From Urophycis tenuis (taxonomy: Eukaryota > Chordata > Actinopteri > Gadiformes > Phycidae): 64,000 bases of DNA. Below the pieces are notes generated by a model. The model was not told where the DNA came from. It was given only the letters and a program-made list of their open reading frames with translations, and ran no database searches. Below are positions 13,101 to 26,200 of the stretch, one piece after another. The position numbers and the translations under genes were made by a program. Numbering within the stretch: position 1 is the first letter of the stretch; each line of letters opens with the position of its first letter. The stretch covers positions 1,056,001-1,120,000 of the forward strand of contig JAXIVH010000044.1 of the NCBI GenBank assembly GCA_036785325.1, read 5' to 3'.

Positions 13101-16100
13101 GCTCATTTTAAGCGGGGAAATCTAAGCTTTCTTACGGCGTATGGCAAGACTATATTGACTCATGGCTCGTTGAAATACTAAGCTAATTAATTTGTGTTCT
13201 GTAAGGAAAGATTGATGTTAATTGAAACGTTGAAGGTATGTTTTTAGCTTCTGGGTAGACTTCAGTCAAACTGACGCAGTTTAGTCTGTGATCAACCAGA
13301 CTGGTTGCGGATGGGCTCATTTTAAGCGGGGAAATCTAAGCTTTCCAACGGCGTATGGCAAGACTATATTGACTCATGGGTCATTGAAATACTAAGCTAA
13401 TTAATTTGTGTTTTTTATTTAAAGATTGATCTTAATTGAAACGTTGAAGGTATGTTTTTAGCTGCTGGGTAGACTTCAGTCAACCTGACGCAGTTTTGTC
13501 TGTGAGCAACCAAATTGCTCGGGAATGGGCTCATGTTAAGCGGGGAAATCTAAGCTTTCCAACGGCATATGGCAAGACTATATTGACTCATGGGTCGTTG
13601 AAATACTAAGCTAATTAATTTGTGTGCTGTAAGGAAAGATTGATGTTAATAGAAACGTTGAAGGTATGTTTTTAGCTTCTGGGTAGACTTCAGTCAACCT
13701 GAGGCAGTTTAGTCTGTGAGCAACCAGACTGCTCGTGGATGGGCTCATTTTAAGCGGGGAAATCTAAGCTTTCCAACGGCGTATGGCAAGACTATATTCA
13801 CCAAAGGGTCGTTGAAATACTAAGCTAATTAATTTGTGTTCTGTAAGGAAAGATTGATGTTAATTGAAACGTTGAAGGTATGTTTTAGCTGCTGGGTAGA
13901 CTTCAGTCAACCTGACGCAGTTTAGTCTGTGATCAACCAGACTGCTCGCGGATGGGCTCATTTTAAGCAGGGAAATCTAAGCTTTCCAACAGCGTATGGC
14001 AAGACTATATTCACCAAAGGGTCGTTGAAATACTAAGCTAATTAATTTGTGTTCTGTTAGGAAAGATTGATGTTAATTGAAACGTTGAAGGTATGTTTTT
14101 AGCTGCTGGGTAGACTTCAGTCAACCTGACGCAGTTTAGTCTGTGATCAACCAGACTGCTCGCGGATGGGCTAATTTTAAGCGGGGAAATCTAAGCTTTC
14201 CAACGGCGTATGGCAAGACTATATTGACTCATGGGTCGTTGAAATACTAAGCTAATTAATTTGTGTTCTGTAAGGAAAGATTGATGTTAATTGAAACGTT
14301 GAAGGTATGTTTTTACCTGCTGGGTAGACTTCACTCAACCTGACGCAGTTTAGTCTGTGATCAACCAGACTGCTCGCGGATGGGCTCATTTTAAGCGGGG
14401 AAGTCTAAGCTTTCCAACGGCGTATGGCAAGACTATATTCACCAAAGGGTCGTTGAAATACTAAGCTAATTAATTTGTGTTCTGTAAGGAAAGATTGATG
14501 TTAATTGAAACGTTGAAGGTATGTTTTTAGCTGCTGGGTAGACTTCAGTCAACCTGACGCAGTTTTGCCTTTGAGCAACCAGACTGCTCGCGGATGGGCT
14601 CATTTTAAGCGGGGAAATCTAAGCTTTCCAACGGCGTATGGCAAGACTATATTGACTCATGGGTCGTTGAAATACTAAGCTAATTAATTTGTGTTCTTTA
14701 TTGAAAGATTGATCTTAATTGAAACTTTGAAGGTATGTTTTTAGCTGCTGGGTAGACTTCAGTCAACCTGACGCAGTTTTGTCTGTGAGCAACCAAATTG
14801 CTGGGGGATGGGCTCTTTATAAGCTGGGAAATCTAAGATTTCCAACGGCGTATGGCAAGACTATATTCACCAAAGGGTCGTTGAAATACTAAGCTAATTA
14901 ATTTGTGTTCTGTAAGGAAAGATTGATGTTAATTGAAACGTTGAAGGTATGTTTTTAGCTGCTGGGTAGACTTCAGTCAACCTGACGCAGTTTTGTCTGT
15001 GAGCAACCAGACTGCTCGCGGACGGGCTCATTTTAAGCGGGGAAATCTAAGCTTTCCAACGGCGTATGGCAAGACTATATTGACTCATGGGTCGTTGAAA
15101 TACTAAGCTAATTAATTTGTGTTCTGTAGGGAAAGATTGATGTTAATTGAAACGTTGAAGGTATGTTTTTAGCTGCTGGGTAGACTTCAGTCAACCTGAC
15201 GCAGTTTAGTCTGTGATCAACCAGACTGCTCGCGGATGGGCTCATTTTAAGCGGGGAAGTCTAAGCTTTCCAACGGCGTATGGCAAGACTATATTCACCA
15301 AAGGGTCGTTGAAATACTAAGCTAATTAATTTGTGTTCTGTAAGGAAAGATTGATGTTAATTGAAACGTTGAAGGTATGTTTTTAGCTGCTGGGTAGACT
15401 TCAGTCAACCTGACGCAGTTTTGCCTTTGAGCAACCAGACTGCTCGCGGATGGGCTCATTTTAAGCGGGGAAATCTAAGCTTTCCAACGGCGTATGGCAA
15501 GACTATATTGACTCATGGGTCGTTGAAATACTAAGCTAATTAATTTGTGTTCTGTTAGGAAAGAATGATGTTAATTGAAACGTTGAAGGTATGTTTTTAG
15601 CTGCTGGGCAGACGTCAGTCAACCTGACGCAGTTTTGTCTGTGAGCAACCAAATTGCTCGGGGATGGGCTCATTTTGAGCGGGAAAATCTAAGCTTTCCA
15701 ACGGCGTATAGCAAGACTATATTCACCAAAGGGTCGTTGAAATACTAAGCTAATTAATTTGTGTTCTGTAAGGAAAGATTGATGTTAATTGAAACGTTGA
15801 AGGTATGTTTTTAGCTGCTGGGTAGACTTCAGTCAACCTGACGCAGTTTTGTCTGTGAGCAACCAGACTGCTCGCGGACGGGCTCATTTTAAGCGGGGAA
15901 ATCTAAGCTGTCTAACGGCGTATGGCAAGACTATATTGACTCATGGGTCGTTGAAATACTAAGCTAATTAATTTGTGTTCTGTAAGGAAAGATTGATGTT
16001 AATTGAAACGTTGAAGGTATGTTTTTAGCTGCTGGGTAGACTTCAGTCAACCTGACGCAGTTTTGCCTTTGAGCAACCAGACTGCTCGCGGATGGGCTCA

Positions 16101-16411
16101 TTTTAAGCGGGGAAATCTAAGCTTTCCAACGGCGTATGGCAAGACTATATTGACTCATGGGTCGTTGAAATACTAAGCTAATTAATTTGTGTTCTGTAAG
16201 GAAAGATTGATGTTAATTGAAACGTTGAAGGTATGTTTTTAGCTGCTGGGTAGACTTCAGTCAACCTGACGCAGTTTAGTCTGTGAGCAACCAGGCTGCT
16301 CGCGGATGGGCTAATTTTAAGCGGGGAAATCTAAGCTTTCCAACGGCGTATGGCATGACTATATTTGCCCACTGGTCGTCGAAATAATAAGCTGATTCAT
16401 GTGTGTTCTGT
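7107..16411. repeat. 214-bp satellite array, segment 2
   Basis: About 43 monomers in the same orientation as segment 1. Local markers include an 8-bp tandem insertion in GGGTCGTTGACTCGTTG (8668), an extra 4 bp in GGGGAAATAAATCTAAGC (9690), four T's in place of five in GTATGTTTTAGC (for example 10245), and GTATAAAAAGACTAT (11001). About 7895-10480 recurs at +12042 bp. About 13530-16286 recurs at +3695 bp on the other side of cassette E2. Short open frames here (such as 8631-8828 minus and 10202-10402 plus) are by-products of these monomer variants. Confidence 0.97.
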
Positions 16412-17221
16412 TGACTGTGGAAAGAAAATAGCACACAAGTCATACCAAGTCACCTTTATTGTCAGTGATAAACATTAATAAATAAACAGTATGGACATTG
16501 TATAAACAGTTGTATAAAAAGTGTAAACAGTATGAACAGTGTTCTTATAAAAGATATCAATATCTATGCTGATCACGTATGTATTTTATATTTCCAGATT
16601 ATTTGTTGATGAGCCAGAGCCTGTGACTCCCACCAACCGGCCCGTTCAGCCCACTGCGTTGTCGTCCTCCACCCGGCCGAAGCCTCCTGCGCCCACCCGC
16701 CTCCAGCCGAGGCCTCCTGCTGCGTCAGCCTGTGGCCTGCCCGCCCCCTGTGTCGGCAGCACCCATACCGCTGGTCCTACCCGCACAGCCACAGGCCCCC
16801 TCCGTCCTGCATCCAGGGCCATCCTGCAGCTGTCTCTGCAGTCATCGTGTGTCAAAACCATTCAAACTTGTATATGGTAACATTTCAAAATGACACCAGC
16901 ATAAATGAGGACCTTGCAATAGGTTGTGTGTTACAGGACCCCCCTGGCCTACATCTGTATGTCTCTGTGAAGGTGGTTGTGAAGAACGGCATCCGGCTGA
17001 ACAAGTACAAGTGCCGGCGAGGCAGCAACTCTCTCGAGGGGTTGCACGCCCACCTGGTTAACGCCGTCCCTTCACAGCGATGTGGGATCATGCCGTTCCA
17101 AGTAAGTGATTAAAACACACACACACACACATAAATATATATAAAGCTTTATGGCAGACCCATGTTCATGCGGTATAATTTAAAAAGAAAAGTCTCAATG
17201 ATGGCTTCAATGATACATTTT
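16412..17221 (+). repeat. E cassette copy 2
   Basis: An 810-bp copy of E1, offset 10117 bp, almost identical. It differs by one CA unit in the (CA)n tract near 17120 and a few substitutions, for example CTGGTCCTACCC near 16780 where E1 has CTCCCC. It is bracketed by direct copies of a 2.76-kb satellite block (13530-16286 and 17225-19981), which suggests unequal exchange around it. Type I (open exons). Confidence 0.9.
16598..17101 (+). pseudogene. Captured gene fragment in cassette E2
   Basis: Same architecture as in E1. The acceptor ends at 16597, the proline-rich open stretch begins at 16598, the second acceptor ends at 16936, the 55-codon exon is 16937-17101, and the donor GTAAGT is at 17102. 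The exon is open and encodes the same RRGSNSLEGLHAHL motif. Translation differs from E1 by one residue in the proline-rich part (Thr for Pro) and not at all in the second exon. Interpretation as in E1: a fragment without start, stop or partner exons. Confidence 0.6.
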
Positions 17222-20200
17222 GGGCTCATTTTAAGCGGGGAAATCTAAGCTTTCCAACGGCATATGGCAAGACTATATTGACTCATGGGTCGTTGAAATA
17301 CTAAGCTAATTAATTTGTGTGCTGTAAGGAAAGATTGATGTTAATAGAAACGTTGAAGGTATGTTTTTAGCTTCTGGGTAGACTTCAGTCAACCTGAGGC
17401 AGTTTAGTCTGTGAGCAACCAGACTGCTCGTGGATGGGCTCATTTTAAGCGGGGAAATCTAAGCTTTCCAACGGCGTATGGCAAGACTATATTCACCAAA
17501 GGGTCGTTGAAATACTAAGCTAATTAATTTGTGTTCTGTAAGGAAAGATTGATGTTAATTGAAACGTTGAAGGTATGTTTTAGCTGCTGGGTAGACTTCA
17601 GTCAACCTGACGCAGTTTAGTCTGTGATCAACCAGACTGCTCGCGGATGGGCTCATTTTAAGCAGGGAAATCTAAGCTTTCCAACAGCGTATGGCAAGAC
17701 TATATTCACCAAAGGGTCGTTGAAATACTAAGCTAATTAATTTGTGTTCTGTTAGGAAAGATTGATGTTAATTGAAACGTTGAAGGTATGTTTTTAGCTG
17801 CTGGGTAGACTTCAGTCAACCTGACGCAGTTTAGTCTGTGATCAACCAGACTGCTCGCGGATGGGCTCATTTTAAGCGGGGAAATCTAAGCTTTCCAACG
17901 GCGTATGGCAAGACTATATTGACTCATGGGTCGTTGAAATACTAAGCTAATTAATTTGTGTTCTGTAAGGAAAGATTGATGTTAATTGAAACGTTGAAGG
18001 TATGTTTTTACCTGCTGGGTAGACTTCACTCAACCTGACGCAGTTTAGTCTGTGATCAACCAGACTGCTCGCGGATGGGCTCATTTTAAGCGGGGAAGTC
18101 TAAGCTTTCCAACGGCGTATGGCAAGACTATATTCACCAAAGGGTCGTTGAAATACTAAGCTAATTAATTTGTGTTCTGTAAGGAAAGATTGATGTTAAT
18201 TGAAACGTTGAAGGTATGTTTTTAGCTGCTGGGTAGACTTCAGTCAACCTGACGCAGTTTTGCCTTTGAGCAACCAGACTGCTCGCGGATGGGCTCATTT
18301 TAAGCGGGGAAATCTAAGCTTTCCAACGGCGTATGGCAAGACTATATTGACTCATGGGTCGTTGAAATACTAAGCTAATTAATTTGTGTTCTTTATTGAA
18401 AGATTGATCTTAATTGAAACTTTGAAGGTATGTTTTTAGCTGCTGGGTAGACTTCAGTCAACCTGACGCAGTTTTGTCTGTGAGCAACCAAATTGCTGGG
18501 GGATGGGCTCTTTATAAGCTGGGAAATCTAAGCTTTCCAACGGCGTATGGCAAGACTATATTCACCAAAGGGTCGTTGAAATACTAAGCTAATTAATTTG
18601 TGTTCTGTAAGGAAAGATTGATGTTAATTGAAACGTTGAAGGTATGTTTTTAGCTGCTGGGTAGACTTCAGTCAACCTGACGCAGTTTTGTCTGTGAGCA
18701 ACCAGACTGCTCGCGGACGGGCTCATTTTAAGCGGGGAAATCTAAGCTTTCCAACGGCGTATGGCAAGACTATATTGACTCATGGGTCGTTGAAATACTA
18801 AGCTAATTAATTTGTGTTCTGTAGGGAAAGATTGATGTTAATTGAAACGTTGAAGGTATGTTTTTAGCTGCTGGGTAGACTTCAGTCAACCTGACGCAGT
18901 TTAGTCTGTGATCAACCAGACTGCTCTCGGATGGGCTCATTTTAAGCGGGGAAGTCTAAGCTTTCCAACGGCGTATGGCAAGACTATATTCACCAAAGGG
19001 TCGTTGAAATACTAAGCTAATTAATTTGTGTTCTGTAAGGAAAGATTGATGTTAATTGAAACGTTGAAGGTATGTTTTTAGCTGCTGGGTAGACTTCAGT
19101 CAACCTGACGCAGTTTTGCCTTTGAGCAACCAGACTGCTCGCGGATGGGCTCATTTTAAGCGGGGAAATCTAAGCTTTCCAACGGCGTATGGCAAGACTA
19201 TATTGACTCATGGGTCGTTGAAATACTAAGCTAATTAATTTGTGTTCTGTTAGGAAAGAATGATGTTAATTGAAACGTTGAAGGTATGTTTTTAGCTGCT
19301 GGGCAGACGTCAGTCAACCTGACGCAGTTTTGTCTGTGAGCAACCAAATTGCTCGGGGATGGGCTCATTTTGAGCGGGAAAATCTAAGCTTTCCAACGGC
19401 GTATAGCAAGACTATATTCACCAAAGGGTCGTTGAAATACTAAGCTAATTAATTTGTGTTCTGTAAGGAAAGATTGATGTTAATTGAAACGTTGAAGGTA
19501 TGTTTTTAGCTGCTGGGTAGACTTCAGTCAACCTGACGCAGTTTTGTCTGTGAGCAACCAGACTGCTCGCGGACGGGCTCATTTTAAGCGGGGAAATCTA
19601 AGCTGTCTAACGGCGTATGGCAAGACTATATTGACTCATGGGTCGTTGAAATACTAAGCTAATTAATTTGTGTTCTGTAAGGAAAGATTGATGTTAATTG
19701 AAACGTTGAAGGTATGTTTTTAGCTGCTGGGTAGACTTCAGTCAACCTGACGCAGTTTTGCCTTTGAGCAACCAGACTGCTCGCGGATGGGCTCATTTTA
19801 AGCGGGGAAATCTAAGCTTTCCAACGGCGTATGGCAAGACTATATTGACTCATGGGTCGTTGAAATACTAAGCTAATTAATTTGTGTTCTGTAAGGAAAG
19901 ATTGATGTTAATTGAAACGTTGAAGGTATGTTTTTAGCTGCTGGGTAGACTTCAGTCAACCTGACGCAGTTTAGTCTGTGAGAAACCAGACTGCTCGAGG
20001 ATGGGCTCATTTTAAGCAGGAAAATCTAAGCTTTCCAACGGCGTATGGCAAGACTATATTCACCAAAGGGTCTTTGAAATACTAAGCTAATTAATTTGTG
20101 TTCTGTAAGGAAAGATTGATCTTAATTTAAACGTTGAAGGTATGTTTTTAGCTGCTGGGTAGACTTCAGTCAACCTGACGCAGTTTAGTCTGATCAACCA

Positions 20201-23200
20201 GACTGCTCGCGGATGGGCTCATTTTAAGCAGGGAAATCTAAGTTTTCCAACGGAGTATGGCAAGACTATATTGACTCATGGGTCGTTGAAATACTAAGCT
20301 AATTAATTGTGTTCTTTATTGAAAGATTGATGTTAATTGAAACGTTGAAGGTATGTTTTTAGCTGCTGGGTAGACTTCAGTCAACCTGACGCAGTTTAGT
20401 CTGTGAGCAACCAGACTGCTCGCAGATGGGCTCATTTTAAGCGGGGAAATCTAAGCTTTCCAACGGCGTATGGCAAGACTATATTGACTCATGGGTCGAT
20501 GAAATACTAAGCTAATTAATTTGTGTTCTTTATTGAAAGATTGATCTTAATTGAAGCGTTGAAGGTATGTTTTTAGCTGCTGGGTAGACTTCAGTCAACC
20601 TGACGCAGTTTTGTCTGTGAGCAACCAAATTGCTTTGGGATTGGCTCATTTTAAGCGGGGAAATCTAAGCTTTCAACGGCGTATGGCAAGACTATATTCA
20701 CCAAAGGGTCGTTGACTCGTTGAAATACTAAGCTTATTAATTTGTGTTCTGTAAGGAAAGATTGATCTTAATTTAAACGTTGAAGGTATGTTTTTAGCTG
20801 CTGGGTAGACTTCAGTCAACCTGACGCAGTTTTGTCTGTGATCAACCAGACTGCTCGCGTATGGGCTCATTTTAAGCGGGGAAATCTAAGCTTTCCAACG
20901 GCGTATGGCAAGACTATATTGACTCATGGGTCGTTTAAATACTAAGCTAATTAATTTGTGTTCTGTAAGGAAAGATTGATGTTAATTGAAACTTTGAAGG
21001 TATGTTTTTAGCTGCTGGGTAGACTTCAGTCAACCTGACGCAGTTTAGTCTGTGAGCAACCAGACTGCTCGCAGATGGGCTCATTTTAAGCGGGGAAATC
21101 TAAGCTTTCCAACAGCGTATGGCAAGACTATATTGACTCATGGGTCATGAAATACTAAGCTAATTAATTTGTGTTCTGTAAGGAAAGATTGATGTTAATT
21201 GAAACGTTTAAGGTATGTTTTAGCTGCTGGGTAGACTTCAGTCAACCTGACGCAGTTTAGTCTGTGATCAACTAGACTGCTCGCGGATGGGCTCATTTTA
21301 AGCAGGGAAATCTAAGCTTTCCAACGACGTGTGGCAAGACTATATTGACTCATGGGTCGTTGAAATACTAAGCTAATTAATTTGTGTTCTTTATTGAAAG
21401 ATTGATGTTAATTGAAACGTTGAAGGTATGTTTTTAGCTGCTGGGTAGACTTCAGTCAACCTGACGCAGTTTTGTCTGTGAGCAACCAAATTGCTCAGGG
21501 ATGGGCTCATTATAAGCGGGGAAATCTAAGCTTTCCAACGGTGTATGGCAAGACTATATTCACCAAAGGGTCGTTGAAATACTAAGCTAATTAATTTGTG
21601 TTCTGTAAGGAAAGATTGATCTTAATTGAAACGTTGAAGGTATGTTTTTAGCTGCTGGGTAGACTTCAGTCAACCTGATGCAGTTTTGTCTGTGAGCAAC
21701 CAAATAGCTCGGGGATGGGCTCATTTTAAGCGGGGAAATAAATCTAAGCTTTCCAACGGCGTATGGCAAGACTATATTGACTCATGGGTCGTTGATATAA
21801 TAAGCTAATTAATTTGTGTTCTGTAAGGAAAGATTGATGTTAATTGAAACGTTGAAGGTATGTTTTTAGCTGCTGGGTAGACTTCAGTCAACCTGACGCA
21901 GTTTAGTCTGTGATCAAGCAGACTGCTCGCGGATTGGCTCATTTTAAGCGGGGAAATCTAAGCTTCCCAACGGCGTATGGCAAGACTATATTGACTCATG
22001 GGTCGTTGAAATACTAAGCTAATTAATTTGTGTTCTGTAAGCAAAGATTGATTTTAATTGAAACGTTGAAGGTATGTTTTTAGCTGCTGGGTAGACTTCA
22101 GTCAACCTGACGCAGTTTTGTCTGTGAGTAACCAGACTGCTCGCGGACGGGCTCATTTAAAGCGGGGAAATCTAAGCTTTCCAACGCCGTATGGCAAGTC
22201 TATATTCACCAAAGGGTCGTTGAAATACTAAGCTAATTAATTTGTGTTCTGTAAGGAAAGATTGATGTTAATTGAAACGTTGAAGGTATGTTTTAGCTGC
22301 TGGGTAGACTTCAGTCAACCTGACGCAGTTAAGTCTGTGATCAACCAGACTGCTCGCAGATGGGCTCATTTTAAGCAGGGAAATCTAAGTTTTCCAATGG
22401 AGTATGGCAAGACTATATTGACTCATGGGTCGTTGAAATACTAAGCTAATTAATTGTGTTCTTTATTGAAAGATTGATGTTAATTGAAACGTTGAAGGTA
22501 TGTTTTTAGCTGCTGGGTAGACCTCAGTCAACCTGACGCAGTTTTGTCTGTGAGCAACCAAATTGCTCAGGGATGGGCTCATTATAAGCGGGGAAATCTA
22601 AGCTTTCCAACGGTGTATGGCAAGACTATATTCACCAAAGGGTCGTTGAAATACTAAGCTAATTAATTTGTGTTCTGTAAGGAAAGATTGATGTTAATTG
22701 AAACGTTGAAGGTATGTTTTAGCTGCTGGGTAGACTTCAGTCAACCTGACGCAGTTAAGTCTGTGATCAACCAGACTGCTCGCAGATGGGCTCATTTTAA
22801 GCAGGGAAATCTAAGTTTTCCAATGGAGTATGGCAAGACTATATTGACTCATGGGTCGTTGAAATACTAAGCTAATTAATTTGTGTTCTGTAAGGAAAGA
22901 TTGATCTTAATTGAAACGTTGAAGGTATGTTTTTAGCTGCTGGGTAGACTTCAGTCAACCTGATGCAGTTTTGTCTGTGAGCAACCAAATAGCTCGGGGA
23001 TGGGCTCATTTTAAGCGGGGAAATAAATCTAAGCTTTCCAACGGCGTATGGCAAGACTATATTGACTCATGGGTCGTTGATATAATAAGCTAATTAATTT
23101 GTGTTCTGTAAGGAAAGATTGATGTTAATTGAAACGTTGAAGGTATGTTTTTAGCTGCTGGGTAGACTTCAGTCAACCTGACGCAGTTTAGTCTGTGATC

Positions 23201-26200
23201 AAGCAGACTGCTCGCGGATTGGCTCATTTTAAGCGGGGAAATCTAAGCTTCCCAACGGCGTATGGCAAGACTATATTGACTCATGGGTCGTTGAAATACT
23301 AAGCTAATTAATTTGTGTTCTGTAAGCAAAGATTGATTTTAATTGAAACGTTGAAGGTATGTTTTTAGCTGCTGGGTAGACTTCAGTCAACCTGACGCAG
23401 TTTTGTCTGTGAGTAACCAGACTGCTCGCGGACGGGCTCATTTAAAGCGGGGAAATCTAAGCTTTCCAACGCCGTATGGCAAGTCTATATTCACCAAAGG
23501 GTCGTTGAAATACTAAGCTAATTAATTTGTGTTCTGTAAGGAAAGATTGATGTTAATTGAAACGTTGAAGGTATGTTTTAGCTGCTGGGTAGACTTCAGT
23601 CAACCTGACGCAGTTAAGTCTGTGATCAACCAGACTGCTCGCAGATGGGCTCATTTTAAGCAGGGAAATCTAAGTTTTCCAATGGAGTATGGCAAGACTA
23701 TATTGACTCATGGGTCGTTGAAATACTAAGCTAATTAATTGTGTTCTTTATTGAAAGATTGATGTTAATTGAAACGTTGAAGGTATGTTTTTAGCTGCTG
23801 GGTAGACCTCAGTCAACCGGACGCAGTTTTGTCTGTGAGCAACCAAATTGCTCAGGGATGGGCTCATTATAAGCGGGGAAATCTAAGCTTTCCAACAGCG
23901 TATGGCAAGACTATATTCACCAAAGGGTCGTTGAAATACTAAGCTAATTAATTTGTGTTCTGTAAGGAAAGATTGATGTTAATTGAAACGTTGAAGGTAT
24001 GTTTTTACCTGCTGGGTAGACTTCAGTCAACCTGACGCAGTTTAGTCTGTGAGAAACCAGACTGCTCGCGGATGGGCTCATTTTAAGCGGGAAAATCTAA
24101 GCTTTCCAACGGCGTATGGCAAGACTATATTCACCAAAGGGTCTTTGAAATACTAAGCTAATTAATTTGTGTTCTGTAAGGAAAGATTGATCTTAATTGA
24201 AACGTTGAAGGTATGTTTTTAGCTGCTGGGTAGACTTCAGTCAACCTGACGCAGTTTTGTCTGTGAGCAACCAAATTGCTCGGGGATGGGCTCATTATAA
24301 GCGGGGAAATTTAAGCTTTCTAACGGCGTATAAAAAGACTATATTCACCAAAGGGTCGTTGAAATACTAAGCTAATTAATTTGTGTTCTGTAAGGAAAGA
24401 TTGATGTTAATTGAAACGTTGAAGGTATGTTTTTAGCTGCTGGGTAGACTTCAGTCAACCTGATGCAGTTTAGTCTGTGATCAACCAGACTGCTCGCGGA
24501 TGGGCTCATTTTAAGCGGGGAAATCTAAGCTTTCCAACGGCGTATGGCAAGACTATATTGACCCCTGGGTCGTTGAAATACTAAGCTAATTAATTTGTGT
24601 TCTGTAAGGAAAGATTTATGTTAATTGAAACGTTGAAGGTATGTTTTTAGCTGCTGGGTAGACTTCAGTCAACCTGAGGCAGTTTAGTCTGTGATCAACC
24701 AGACTGCTCGCTAATGGTCTCATTTTAAGCAGGGAAATCTAAGCTTTCCAACGGCGTATGGCAAGACTATATTGACTCATGGGTCGTTGAAATACTAAGC
24801 TAATTAATTTGTGTTCTTTATTGAAAGATTGATGTTATTGAAACGTTGAAGGTATGTTTTTAGCTGCTGGGTAGACTTCAGTCAAGCTGACGCAGTTTAG
24901 TCTGTGATCAACTAGACTGCTCGCGGATGGGCTCATTTTAAGCAGGGAAATCTAAGCTTTCCAACGACGTGTGGCAAGACTATATTGACTCATGGGTCGT
25001 TGAAATACTAAGCTAATTAATTTGTGTTCTTTATTGAAAGATTGATGTTAATTGAAACGTTGAAGGTATGTTTTTAGCTGCTGGGTAGACTTCAGTCAAC
25101 CTGACGCAGTTTTGTCTGTGAGCAACCAAATTGCTCAGGGATGGGCTCATTATAAGCGGGGAAATCTAAGCTTTCCAACGGTGTATGGCAAGACTATATT
25201 CACCAAAGGGTCGTTGAAATACTAAGCTAATTAATTTGTGTTCTGTAAGGAAAGATTGATCTTAATTGAAACGTTGAAGGTATGTTTTTAGCTGCTGGGT
25301 AGACTTCAGTCAACCTGACGCAGTTTTGTCTGTGAGCAACCAAATTGCTCGGGAATGGGCTCATGTTAAGCGGGGAAATCTAAGCTTTCCAACAGCATAT
25401 GGCAAGACTATATTGACTCATGGGTCGTTGAAATACTAAGCTAATTAATTTGTGTGCTGTAAGGAAAGATTGATGTTAATAGAAACGTTGAAGGTATGTT
25501 TTTAGCTTCTGGGTAGACTTCAGTCAACCTGAGGCAGTTTAGTCTGTGAGCAACCAGACTGCTCGTGGATGGGCTCATTTAAAGCGGGGAAATCTAAGCT
25601 TTCCAACGGCGTATGGCAAGACTATATTCACCAAAGGGTCGTTGAAATACTAGGCTAATTAATTTGTGTTCTGTAAGGAAAGATTGATGTTAATTGAAAC
25701 GTTGAAGGTATGTTTTAGCTGCTGGGTAGACTTCAGTCAACCTGACGCAGTTTAGTCTGTGATCAACCAGACTGCTCGCGGATGGGCTCATTTTAAGCAG
25801 GGAAATCTACGTTTTCCAACGGAGTATGGCAAGACTATATTGACTCATGGGTCGTTGAAATACTAAGCTAATTAATTGTGTTCTTTATTGAAAGATTGAT
25901 GTTAATTGAAACGTTGAAGGTATGTTTTTAGCTGCTGGGTAGACCTCAGTCAACCTGACGCAGTTTTGTCTGTGAGCAACCAAATTGCTCGGGGATGGGC
26001 TCATTATAAGCGGGGAAATCTAAGCTTTCCAACAGCGTATGGCAAGACTATATTCACCAAAGGGTCGTTGAAATACTAAGCTAATTAATTTGTGTTCTGT
26101 AAGGAAAGATTGATGTTAATTGAAACGTTGAAGGTATGTTTTTACCTGCTGGGTAGACTTCAGTCAACCTGACGCAGTTTAGTCTGTGAGAAACCAGACT

